Shown here one piece after another: positions 1 to 6,610 of a stretch of 10,607 bases of DNA. Position 1 is the first letter of the stretch. Each line of letters begins with the position of its first letter. A model generated the notes under the pieces. The model had not been told where the DNA came from, made no database searches, and saw only the letters and a program-made list of their open reading frames with translations. Source of the stretch: Candidatus Accumulibacter sp. UBA704 (lineage in GTDB: Bacteria; Pseudomonadota; Gammaproteobacteria; Burkholderiales; Rhodocyclaceae); assembly GCA_002304785.1 (NCBI GenBank), contig DBMG01000177.1, forward strand, positions 12,123-22,729, in the 5' to 3' direction. The position numbers were made by a program, and so were the translations under genes.

Positions 1-2390
1 GGAACGTCGGCGCCGACCTCGGGCAGCTGCCTGAAGGCAATCTCCAGTTCGTACACCGAGTCGTTGCGCGCCTCGTCGACGCGCGGCGCCTGGCTCGTCG
101 GGCCGATGAACAGGCCGGAGAACAGATAGGACAGCGACGGGTGGTTGTGCCAGTAGCTGATCAGGCTGCGCAGCAGGTCGGGCCGGCGCAGGAAGGGCGA
201 GTCGAGCGGAGTGGCCGCGCCGAGCACGAAATGGTTGCCGCCGCCGGTGCCGGTATGGCGGCCGTCGAGCATGAACTTTTCGGTCGTGAGGCGCGACAGG
301 CGCGCCGCTTCGTAGAGGTGCGTGGTGCGTTCGACGAGCTCGTCCCAGTCGGCGCACGGCTGGATGTTGACCTCGATGACGCCGGGATCGGGGGTGACGC
401 TGAACTTGACGAGGCGCGGATCGCGCGGCGGCTCGTAACCTTCGAGGATGACCGGCGTGCCGAGCTCCTCGGCCGTGGCCTCGACGGCGGCGGCGAGTTC
501 GATGTAGTCTTCCAGCGCGCCAGTCGGCGGCATGAAAATGTACAGGATGCCGTCGCGCGCCTGCGCCGACATGGCCGTGCGCGTGACCCAGCCGGCGGAC
601 TCCTTGCTCTGCGGCCAGCGCTCGAAGGACGAGCCGGCGAAAAGTGGGGGCTCACCCTCGGCGGACGCCGGTACGTCGGATTGCCGGCGGATTTCGGAGT
701 AGGCCCGAAGCGGGGAGAAGGCTTGTGTCGGGTCGGGCGGATTGATGTAGGGGTAGTCGGCCTTGGCCACCCAGGGCTGCGAATCGAGTGGCAGGCGGTA
801 GCCGACCGGCGAATCGCCGGGAATCAGGTAGCAGCGCTCGCTGCGCAGGAACCACGGCCCGCTCTGCCAGCGCCCGTTGGTGGTGCTGCGCGTGACCGGC
901 AGCACGTGCCCGACGACGGCATCCAGCCCCTGCGTGAATAGGCGCGCCAGACGGTCGCGTTCGAGCGGGTCGTCGAGGCGCGAGTCGAAGGGGTCGACGT
1001 TGACCGGCAGCCGCCGTTCGCGCCACAGGTAGTAGAAGGCGTCCTCGAAGGCCGGAAAAACGTGTTGCAGGTCGAGATCGAGTCGTTCGGCGACACTCCG
1101 CAGGAAGCGTCCGGCCAGCGCCTCATCGGCGCCGTAGGGTTGGGTCTCGTCGGCGATGAGCGCCGGGTTGCTCCACAGTGGTTCGCCGTCTTTGCGCCAG
1201 AAGCAGTTGAGCGACCAGCGCGGCAGCTGCTCGCCCGGATACCACTTGCCCTGCCCGAAGTGGGCGAGGCCTTGCGGTGCGTATTTCTCGCGCAGGCGGC
1301 GGAACAGGTCGGCGGCACGAATGCGCTTGGTCGGCCCGAGTGCGTCGGTGTTCCATTCGGCGCCGTCCGGGTCGTCAATCGAGATGAAGGTCGGTTCACC
1401 GCCCATGGTCAGGCGCACGTCGCCGGCATCGAGCTTGGCATCGATGCGGTGGCCGAGCGACTCGATGTCGGCCCATTGTTCCTCGGTGTAGGGCTTGGTG
1501 ACGCGCGGCGCTTCCCACACGCGCTCGATCTTCATGGTGTGCGTGAATTCACACTTGCTCTCGTCGGTGAAGCCGGTGATCGGTGCGGCCGAGGAGGGTT
1601 CCGGCGAGCAGGCAATCGGGATGTGGCCTTCGCCGGCGAACAGGCCGGAGGTCGGATCGAGTCCGACCCATCCGGCTCCGGGCAGATAGACCTCGGTCCA
1701 GGCGTGCAGGTCGGTGAAATCGACCTCGGTGCCGGAGGGGCCGTCGAGCGATTTGACATCGGGCACCAACTGGATCAGGTAACCGGACACGAAGCGCGCG
1801 GCCAGGCCGAGATGGCGCAGCACCTGCACCAGCAGCCAGGCCGAGTCGCGGCACGAGCCCTTGGCCTTGATCAGCGTTTCCGAAGGCGTCTGCACGCCGG
1901 GTTCCAGGCGGATGACGTAGCCGATGGCGCGTTGCACGCGCTGGTTGAGGGCGACGAGAAAATCGACGGTGGGCGTCGGGTCGCGGGCAATGCCGTCCAC
2001 GAAAGCCTTGAACATTGGCGTGGCCGGCAGCTTTTCCAGGAAGGGCAGCAGTTCATGGCGCAGGCCCGGCTCATAGGCGAAGGGGAACTTGTCGGCCCCC
2101 GGTTCGAGGAAGAAGTCGAACGGGTTGATGACCGACAGTTCGGCGACGAGATCGACCTCGACCTTGAATTCGCGTGTCTTTTCCGGAAAGACCAGGCGGG
2201 CGAGGTAGTTCGACTGCGGATCCTGCTGCCAGTTGATGAAGTGCTTGTCCGGCGTGACCTTCAGCGAGTAGCTGAGGATCGGCGTGCGCGAGTGCGGCGC
2301 CGGGCGCAGCCGGACGATTTGGGGCGAGAGGCTGACCGGCCGGTCGTAGCGATAGTGCGTGACGTGGTTGAGGGCAACATGGATCGACAC
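1..2390 (-). CDS. Transglutaminase-like protein with DUF2126 (putative amidoligase) domain, C-terminus cut off by window edge
   Basis: The frame is open for 796 codons from a GTG at 2390 and runs off the left edge. Family members are usually about 1,100 residues, so roughly 300 C-terminal residues are missing. Residues 1-110 resemble the bacterial transglutaminase N-terminal domain (MSIHVALNHVTHYRYDR, later VINPFDFFLEP). The transglutaminase core follows with an intact Cys-His-Asp triad: C180 in GSCRDSAW, H229 in HAW and D245 in LDPT. From about residue 318 (LTMGGEPTFIS) begins DUF2126, described in Pfam as a putative amidoligase of glutamine-synthetase-like fold; it contains a GTGGGNH motif. 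Family knowledge: relatives often neighbour circularly permuted ATP-grasp and alpha-E genes and are predicted to make or modify peptides, but substrates are unknown. No signal peptide is visible, so it is probably cytoplasmic. GTG is chosen because the family N-terminus begins exactly there and GGAG lies 6 nt upstream, buried in a hairpin (2391-2424). Confidence 0.93.
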   Translation of the reverse strand, partial: MSIHVALNHVTHYRYDRPVSLSPQIVRLRPAPHSRTPILSYSLKVTPDKHFINWQQDPQSNYLARLVFPEKTREFKVEVDLVAELSVINPFDFFLEPGADKFPFAYEPGLRHELLPFLEKLPATPMFKAFVDGIARDPTPTVDFLVALNQRVQRAIGYVIRLEPGVQTPSETLIKAKGSCRDSAWLLVQVLRHLGLAARFVSGYLIQLVPDVKSLDGPSGTEVDFTDLHAWTEVYLPGAGWVGLDPTSGLFAGEGHIPIACSPEPSSAAPITGFTDESKCEFTHTMKIERVWEAPRVTKPYTEEQWADIESLGHRIDAKLDAGDVRLTMGGEPTFISIDDPDGAEWNTDALGPTKRIRAADLFRRLREKYAPQGLAHFGQGKWYPGEQLPRWSLNCFWRKDGEPLWSNPALIADETQPYGADEALAGRFLRSVAERLDLDLQHVFPAFEDAFYYLWRERRLPVNVDPFDSRLDDPLERDRLARLFTQGLDAVVGHVLPVTRSTTNGRWQSGPWFLRSERCYLIPGDSPVGYRLPLDSQPWVAKADYPYINPPDPTQAFSPLRAYSEIRRQSDVPASAEGEPPLFAGSSFERWPQSKESAGWVTRTAMSAQARDGILYIFMPPTGALEDYIELAAAVEATAEELGTPVILEGYEPPRDPRLVKFSVTPDPGVIEVNIQPCADWDELVERTTHLYEAARLSRLTTEKFMLDGRHTGTGGGNHFVLGAATPLDSPFLRRPDLLRSLISYWHNHPSLSYLFSGLFIGPTSQAPRVDEARNDSVYELEIAFRQLPEVGADV

Positions 2391-2424
2391 GGCTGACTCC
2401 GGTTCTTAGGGGACGGAGTCAGCC
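2391..2424 (-). promoter_or_regulatory. Perfect 11-bp stem-loop abutting the GTG start and covering the Shine-Dalgarno
   Basis: On the minus (coding) strand the sequence reads GGCTGACTCCG, a 12-nt loop, then CGGAGTCAGCC, immediately followed by the GTG start of the transglutaminase gene. The arms are perfectly complementary. The only good Shine-Dalgarno (GGAG, 6 nt before GTG) lies in the 3' arm and pairs with CTCC of the 5' arm. As RNA this should occlude the ribosome-binding site. As DNA it could equally be an operator for a dimeric repressor. The structure is seen directly; the regulatory role is inferred. Confidence 0.7.
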
Positions 2425-2492
2425 TAGCAAAAGGCGCGCCATTCCGCGCGTACGGCTGTAACGCCCGATCAGGTGGCGGTCGGCCAATGCTG

Positions 2493-2507
2493 GCACAGAA
2501 CCTGTGC
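2493..2507. repeat. Small inverted repeat GCACAG-AAC-CTGTGC
   Basis: Perfect 6-bp arms around a 3-nt centre lie in the gap between the adenosyltransferase and transglutaminase genes, about 100 bases upstream of the GTG. It could be a repressor half-site pair or chance; an element this size is expected occasionally in a gap of this length. No T-run follows on either strand. Confidence 0.25.
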
Positions 2508-2532
2508 GTCAGCCCCTTTGCATGCACCAAAG

Positions 2533-2546
2533 ACGCCCGGGGGCGT
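2533..2546 (-). terminator. Weak terminator-like hairpin downstream of the adenosyltransferase gene
   Basis: On the minus strand ACGCCC-CC-GGGCGT begins about 20 bases past the stop codon of the cobalamin adenosyltransferase and is followed by CTTT only. The two-base loop is too tight for the full stem, so one pair must open. The short T-tract makes it at best a weak intrinsic terminator, so read-through into the transglutaminase gene remains possible. Confidence 0.25.
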
Positions 2547-2566
2547 GGCGCGCGCGGGTGCGCTGT

Positions 2567-3118
2567 TCAACGGTCCTTGGCCTGCACCCAGAGGACGTCG
2601 CCGTGCCCACCCGTCTGGTTGAGCGTGCGGCCGAGAATGAACAGCAGGTCGGAAAGGCGGTTGAGGTACTTGCGCGCGAACTCGGAGACAGGTTCGCTGT
2701 TGCCCAGATGCACGACGCGGCGCTCAACGCGGCGGCAGACCGAGCGAGCGAGATGGGCCAGCGACGCGGCGCGCGTTCCGCCCGGCAGGATGAAATTCCG
2801 CAGCGGGGCGAGGTCGGCGTTGAACTGCGTGGCCAGTTCCTCAAGGCGGAGAACGTGGTCCTCGCTGATGATGGCCGAGCCCGGAATGCAGATTTCGCCG
2901 CCGAGATCGAACAGATCGTTCTGGATGCGCAACAGCGCCGGGCGAACCGTTGCCGGCAATTCTTCGGCGAGCAGGACGCCCACTGTCGAGTTGAGTTCGT
3001 CGATTTCGCCGATGCAGTCGATGCGCAGGCAATCCTTGGCGACGCGGCTGCCGTCGCCGAGACCGGTGGTGCCGGCATCGCCGGTGCGGGTGACGATTTT
3101 GCTGAGACGATTGCCCAT
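2567..3118 (-). CDS. ATP:cob(I)alamin adenosyltransferase, PduO type
   Basis: This 183-residue cytoplasmic enzyme is predicted to transfer the 5'-deoxyadenosyl group of ATP to cob(I)alamin, making coenzyme B12. The PduO/MMAB signatures are in order: TRTGDAGTTGL (residues 10-20, ATP binding), GEIDELNS (37-44), the arginine-rich helix ARSVCRRVERR (124-134) and YLNRLSD (151-157). Length matches the family. The start at 3118 is chosen over an in-frame ATG at 3235 because homology begins at MGNRLSKIVTRTGD, AGGGA sits 8 nt upstream, and a perfect TATAAT lies 42-48 bases upstream. I see no cobalamin riboswitch upstream. It is divergent from the HDOD gene and lies upstream of, and on the same strand as, the transglutaminase gene. 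PduO-type is clear; I give no symbol because cobO/pduO naming is not settled for such orthologues. Confidence 0.95.
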   Translation of the reverse strand: MGNRLSKIVTRTGDAGTTGLGDGSRVAKDCLRIDCIGEIDELNSTVGVLLAEELPATVRPALLRIQNDLFDLGGEICIPGSAIISEDHVLRLEELATQFNADLAPLRNFILPGGTRAASLAHLARSVCRRVERRVVHLGNSEPVSEFARKYLNRLSDLLFILGRTLNQTGGHGDVLWVQAKDR

Positions 3119-3160
3119 GGCTGGTTCCCTGAAGAGAATGGAGAAGTTCGATGGATGTCG

Positions 3161-3166
3161 ATTATA
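3161..3166 (-). promoter_or_regulatory. Candidate -10 element (TATAAT) for the adenosyltransferase gene
   Basis: The minus strand carries a perfect TATAAT that would start transcription near 3154, giving a leader of about 36 nt with the AGGGA ribosome site in it. No convincing -35 hexamer is present at 16-18 bp spacing, so activity may be weak or activator-dependent. Confidence 0.5.
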
Positions 3167-3252
3167 GCGAAAGGTTCCTTGCCGCCATCCGCCGGTTTGC
3201 CGCAGAATCTTCAGTGCCCGCCGATGGCGAGGCATGGTTCATTGGGGAAAAC

Positions 3253-4134
3253 ATGTCATTTGATAAAGCGCTTCTCTCGACGTTGTCCGAGACCGAAAAC
3301 AAGGCCGTGCGACGCCTGTTCGAGAAAGGGGTCACCATTCCGCCGCAACCTCGGGTGTTGCAGGATCTATACAAGAAACTGATGAACGGCGAGGCTGATG
3401 TACGGGTCTATGCCAAGCTGCTGACGAAGGATCCCGGCCTGGTGGCGATGCTGTTCAAGGTGGCGCAAAACGCTTCCTTTCGCCGATACCAGCCCTTTGA
3501 ATCGGTCGAACATGTCCTGCAGGCGATCGGGCTGCAGCAGACGGCCAATCTGGTGCGCGCCATCGCCTTGTCGTCGGTCCTGCCGGCCAAGCACAACCGC
3601 AAGGCGTTCGAGGCCTTCTGGGCGCGCTCGCAGGCCATATCGGAACTGGCCATGCTGGTCGCCGAGGAGCGTGTGGCGGTGTGCAACATCTTTCCCGACC
3701 AAGCCTGCCTGGCCGGGATATTCCACGACTGCGGCGTGCCCGTGCTGATGCAGCGCTTCACCACCTACTGCAAGGACATGCGCCTGGAAGAACCGGGGCG
3801 GTGGGCCGACCTCGCCGAGGAGGACCGACGTTTCAACGCCGATCACTGCGTTATCGGCTACCTGGTCGGCAAGCACTGGAAACTTCCAGAGTTCATCTGC
3901 GACGCCATTCGCTATCACCATGACCTCAGGAGCATGGGCAACCACGCTGCGCGTACCATGGCGGCCATCCTGCAATTGGCGATCCAGATCTACCACGAGG
4001 ACCGGCATCTGCCGAATCCGGAGTGGCAATCCGTGCGCCCGGACGTGCTCGATGAACTGGGGCTGGGCGACGACACGCTGCCCGAGCTGATCGACGTGGT
4101 CCTCGAGCAATATCACGGCGCATCTCAGCATTGA
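3253..4134 (+). CDS. HDOD-domain signalling protein
   Basis: The 293-residue product is covered almost entirely by an HDOD domain, a helical HD-related output module found in signalling and cell-cycle proteins. Visible landmarks are IPPQPRVLQDL near the N-terminus, AGIFHDCGVPVL with an HD pair at H158-D159, NADHCVIGYLVGKHWKLPEFICDAI, and Y221-H222-H223. Most HDOD proteins are thought to be non-catalytic, so retention of some HD residues does not prove hydrolase activity. There is no signal peptide, membrane segment or second domain. An in-frame ATG at 3151 (GGAG 7 nt upstream) would add 34 residues. I prefer 3253 because GGGGA precedes it, domain homology starts just after, and the longer start would put the divergent promoter inside the gene. 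A weak TTGCCG-18-CAGAAT pair (3179-3208) could drive it. The phosphatase gene follows 117 bases downstream. Confidence 0.88.
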   Translation: MSFDKALLSTLSETENKAVRRLFEKGVTIPPQPRVLQDLYKKLMNGEADVRVYAKLLTKDPGLVAMLFKVAQNASFRRYQPFESVEHVLQAIGLQQTANLVRAIALSSVLPAKHNRKAFEAFWARSQAISELAMLVAEERVAVCNIFPDQACLAGIFHDCGVPVLMQRFTTYCKDMRLEEPGRWADLAEEDRRFNADHCVIGYLVGKHWKLPEFICDAIRYHHDLRSMGNHAARTMAAILQLAIQIYHEDRHLPNPEWQSVRPDVLDELGLGDDTLPELIDVVLEQYHGASQH

Positions 4135-4203
4135 TCCGGTCGCCGGGCGGCGATTCTCCCCGGACGAACGGCGAGGCAGGCGAAGTGGCGGCGGGGGCGG
4201 GCA

Positions 4204-4212
4204 TGCTATCCT
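4204..4212 (+). promoter_or_regulatory. Candidate extended -10 promoter of the phosphatase gene (TGC-TATCCT)
   Basis: TGCTATCCT has the TGn extension next to a 4/6 match to TATAAT. Initiation near 4219 would give a leader of about 33 nt before the ATG at 4252. It lies in the 117-base gap after the HDOD gene, between small GC-rich dyads (GGCGGC 4187-4192 and GCCGCC 4213-4218). No -35 match is obvious, which fits an extended -10 type. Confidence 0.35.
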
Positions 4213-4251
4213 GCCGCCTTGTCCGACCTACCAGACGCCTACTCTACTCGC

Positions 4252-5034
4252 ATGGCCATAAGAATCGATGCTTGTGTTGCCCAGCACCAGGGGGACCGCA
4301 AGGAACAGCAGGATCGCGTCGCGCTTCTTCCGCACCCCAAGGGCGGCGGGGTGGCGCTGGCCGTGGTGGCCGATGGCATGGGCGGGCACACAGGGGGCGT
4401 GCTGGCCGCCCAGCAGGTGATCCATACGGCAGGAACCAATCTCGGGCAGTTCTCGGCGCGCAGCGAGTTGCCCCGCGAACTCCTCGAGTCGAGCATCTGC
4501 GAAGCGCATCTGCTGATCAAGGCCTCGCGTTTCATCAACGAGAAGGATCCGCACAGCACGGCGGTCATGATGCTGCTGCAACCCGGCAAGGCCAGCTGGG
4601 CGCATTGCGGGGATAGCCGCCTGTATCGCTTTCGCGGTGGCCGCCTGATGTTTCGCACCACCGATCATTCCTACGTCGAGGATCTGGTGTCCAAGGGGCG
4701 GATCAGTCCGGAACAGGCGCTGGTGCATCCCAACCGCAATATCCTGCTGACCTCGCTTGGCGGGAACGAGTCTCCACGCATTGACCACGGGGAGACCGAC
4801 GATCTGCAAGCCGGTGATGCTTTTGTGCTTTGCTCGGACGGCCTGTGGGGCTATTTCAGCGATGCCGAACTGGGCAGTCTGGTGGCCGCCTATTCGGCGC
4901 GCGAGGGCTCGGAGCAACTGATCACCAGAGCCCGGACCCGCGCGGGCGGGGAGGGCGACAACATCTCGCTGGTCATCGTCAAGCTGGTCGAAGTGCCGGA
5001 AAAACCGGAAAAACCGAAAAAACCGATCAGCTGA
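4252..5034 (+). CDS. PPM/PP2C-family protein serine/threonine phosphatase
   Basis: This 260-residue, apparently soluble enzyme is predicted to remove phosphate from Ser/Thr residues using two metal ions. Bacterial PP2C motifs appear in order: an acidic N-terminal motif GDRKEQQDR (14-22), VADGMGGHTGG with metal ligand D41 (38-48), HCGDSRLYRFRGG around D121, CSDGLWG with D196, and GEGDNIS with D236-N237. All expected metal-binding aspartates are therefore present. Length is typical of a stand-alone catalytic domain. I chose ATG 4252 because homology starts at MAIRIDACVAQHQGDR; an in-frame TTG at 4219 adds 11 unlikely residues and overlaps the proposed transcription start. No clear Shine-Dalgarno is visible. 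The C-terminus is an unusual lysine-proline tail (PEKPEKPKKPIS) encoded by a 9-bp tandem repeat. It follows the HDOD gene on the same strand and is convergent with rhlE. No partner kinase is in the window. Confidence 0.95.
   Translation: MAIRIDACVAQHQGDRKEQQDRVALLPHPKGGGVALAVVADGMGGHTGGVLAAQQVIHTAGTNLGQFSARSELPRELLESSICEAHLLIKASRFINEKDPHSTAVMMLLQPGKASWAHCGDSRLYRFRGGRLMFRTTDHSYVEDLVSKGRISPEQALVHPNRNILLTSLGGNESPRIDHGETDDLQAGDAFVLCSDGLWGYFSDAELGSLVAAYSAREGSEQLITRARTRAGGEGDNISLVIVKLVEVPEKPEKPKKPIS
4996..5022 (+). repeat. Three tandem 9-bp units encoding the phosphatase KP-rich tail
   Basis: The units are CCGGAAAAA, CCGGAAAAA and CCGAAAAAA, in frame and encoding Pro-Glu/Lys-Lys periods at the end of the phosphatase. 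The A-runs are unlike the surrounding GC-rich DNA and give T-tracts on the opposite strand, just past the rhlE stop codon. Slippage at such repeats would change tail length in multiples of three residues without breaking the frame. Confidence 0.8.
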
Positions 5035-5053
5035 TCAAGCCCTCGCCATCGGG

Positions 5054-6493
5054 CTACTTCCGGCCCAAGCCACCCAGCAGTGCGGCAACAACCCGGCGCG
5101 GCTTGTGCGGGTGTTCCAGGTGCGACATCGCGCGGGCCTTCTCGACGTCGGCCGGGGCGGCAATCGGGTGCGGCTCGGCGCTCTCGTAGGGCTTGCTGAA
5201 ATCGAAACCGTCCGCGGCGATATGACCGGGGCGGCTGCGTCCGCCTGAGCGCTCCCGCTGGGGCCGCGCAGATGGCGCTACGGCGGGAGAAGGGGCGGGT
5301 GCGCGGCGGTGATGCTTCTTTTTGCCACTCGGCGGGTATTCGTAATCGTATTCCGGTTCGAAGCCCGGCACGATGACCTGCTCGATCTGCATCTTGATCA
5401 ATTTCTCGATGTCGACCAGGTATTGCACCTCGTCGGCGGAAACGAGCGAAACCGCCGTTCCCAGCTTGCCGGCCCGCCCGGTGCGGCCAATGCGGTGCAC
5501 GTAGTCTTCCGGAGTGTGCGGGATTTCGAAATTGATCACGTGCGGCAGCTCGTCGATGTCGAGGCCGCGTGCCGCGACGTCGGTGGCGACCAGTACCAGC
5601 GTGGTGCCGTCCTTGAAGGCTTCGAGCGCCTTCAGGCGGTCGAGCTGGCTCTTGTCGCCGTGGATCGAGTCGGCGGCGATGCCGGCGCGCTGCAGTTCGC
5701 GGGCCAGCCGGTTGGTTTCGATCTTGGTGCGGGTGAACACCAGCACCTGGTTGAATTCGGAGGATTTCAGCAGCTTCACCAGCAGCGCGCGCTTGGCTTC
5801 TGCGGCAACGGGATGGACGCGGTGCGTGATGGTTTCGGACACCGTGTTGCGCCGAGCCACTTCGACCAGCACCGGTGCTTGCAGCATTTTGTCGGCGAGC
5901 TTCTTGATTTCTTCCGAGAAGGTGGCCGAGAAGAGCAGGCTTTGCCGCTGCACGGGCAGCAGGTTGATGATGCGCGTGACATCCGGAATGAAGCCCATGT
6001 CCAGCATGCGGTCGGCCTCGTCGAGCACCAGTGCCTGCACCTGCCCGAAATTCAGGCATTTTTGTTCGACCAGATCGAGCAGGCGGCCCGGGGTGGCCAC
6101 CAGCACTTCGACGCCGAGGCGGATTTCCTCGATCTGCGGCTTGATGTCGACGCCGCCGTAGGCACACAGGGAGCGGATCGGAACGTATTTGCTGTAGCCC
6201 TTGACCGATTCGTAAACCTGGATGGCCAGTTCGCGCGTCGGCGCCAGCATCAGCACGCGTACCGGGTGGCGCGCCGGTGAGGGGCTGGAACTGGCGAAGG
6301 GAAGGATGCGCTGCAGCAGCGGCAAGGTGAAGGCGGCGGTTTTGCCGGTTCCCGTCTGGGCGCCGCCCATCAAATCCTTGCCGGAGAGAACGATCGGGAT
6401 GGCTTGCGCCTGGATCGGTGTCGGGGTGGTGTAACCCTGGTCGGAAACGGCTTGCAACAGCTCGGGCGCGAGGCCGAGTTCATCAAAACGCAT
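5054..6493 (-). CDS. rhlE: DEAD-box ATP-dependent RNA helicase, RhlE type
   Basis: This 479-residue cytoplasmic RNA helicase would use ATP to unwind or remodel RNA in ribosome assembly, mRNA decay or cold adaptation. All core motifs are intact: Q motif (F3 and PTPIQ 24-28), AQTGTGKT (45-52), PTRELA (85-90), TPGR (134-137), DEAD (158-161), SAT (189-191), VFTRT (252-256), ARGLD (308-312) and HRIGRTGR (333-340). The two RecA-like lobes span about residues 1-375. The rest is a low-complexity basic extension (KKKHHRR at 391-397) with a GFDFSKPYE motif (429-437) and a terminal AALLGG, typical of beta-proteobacterial RhlE proteins as I recall them. ATG 6493 is the family start; only a weak AGG ribosome site precedes it. 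It is convergent with the phosphatase gene (19-base gap) and downstream of the DUF1631 gene, from which 117 bases with their own promoter signals separate it. Other DEAD-box subfamilies are less likely. Confidence 0.95.
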   Translation of the reverse strand: MRFDELGLAPELLQAVSDQGYTTPTPIQAQAIPIVLSGKDLMGGAQTGTGKTAAFTLPLLQRILPFASSSPSPARHPVRVLMLAPTRELAIQVYESVKGYSKYVPIRSLCAYGGVDIKPQIEEIRLGVEVLVATPGRLLDLVEQKCLNFGQVQALVLDEADRMLDMGFIPDVTRIINLLPVQRQSLLFSATFSEEIKKLADKMLQAPVLVEVARRNTVSETITHRVHPVAAEAKRALLVKLLKSSEFNQVLVFTRTKIETNRLARELQRAGIAADSIHGDKSQLDRLKALEAFKDGTTLVLVATDVAARGLDIDELPHVINFEIPHTPEDYVHRIGRTGRAGKLGTAVSLVSADEVQYLVDIEKLIKMQIEQVIVPGFEPEYDYEYPPSGKKKHHRRAPAPSPAVAPSARPQRERSGGRSRPGHIAADGFDFSKPYESAEPHPIAAPADVEKARAMSHLEHPHKPRRVVAALLGGLGRK

Positions 6494-6512
6494 CGAAAAC
6501 GCCTGTAAATAA

Positions 6513-6546
6513 ATTATGAATCAAAGACATAGGGGGTCAGATTATA
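6513..6546 (-). promoter_or_regulatory. Candidate promoter(s) of rhlE
   Basis: Two overlapping possibilities exist on the minus strand. A perfect TATAAT at 6546-6541 lacks a good -35 and would give a leader of about 41 nt. Alternatively CTGACC at 6540-6535 followed after 16 bp by CATAAT at 6518-6513 (4/6 and 5/6 matches) would give a short leader of about 13 nt. Either indicates that rhlE can be transcribed separately from the upstream DUF1631 gene. Confidence 0.45.
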
Positions 6547-6610
6547 CACGCTTTGAAGGGGGCTGGGCGAAACGTGACGGGCTTGCGGGTGTGTTGGAAT
6601 ATCAGACGTT

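Noticed and set aside
141..941. Plus-strand open frame of 266 codons
   Set aside because: Antisense to the DUF2126 domain (GTGGGNH and neighbouring conserved segments). Composition is typical of a codon-bias shadow.
1062..2396. Plus-strand open frame of 444 codons
   Set aside because: It lies antisense to the transglutaminase/DUF2126 gene, whose minus-strand frame carries recognisable catalytic motifs. The plus frame is a GC-rich shadow with no family resemblance.
3119..3252. Cobalamin riboswitch upstream of the adenosyltransferase gene
   Set aside because: The leader from the likely promoter is only about 36 nt and I see no B12-box-like sequence or room for the aptamer.
4135..4160. Terminator after the HDOD gene (TCGCC-GGGC-GGCGA hairpin)
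   Set aside because: The stem is only 5 bp and is followed by TTCTCCCC rather than a T-run, so it is too weak to call.
5309..6280. Plus-strand open frame of 323 codons
   Set aside because: Antisense to rhlE, which has every DEAD-box motif. The plus-strand product resembles nothing known.
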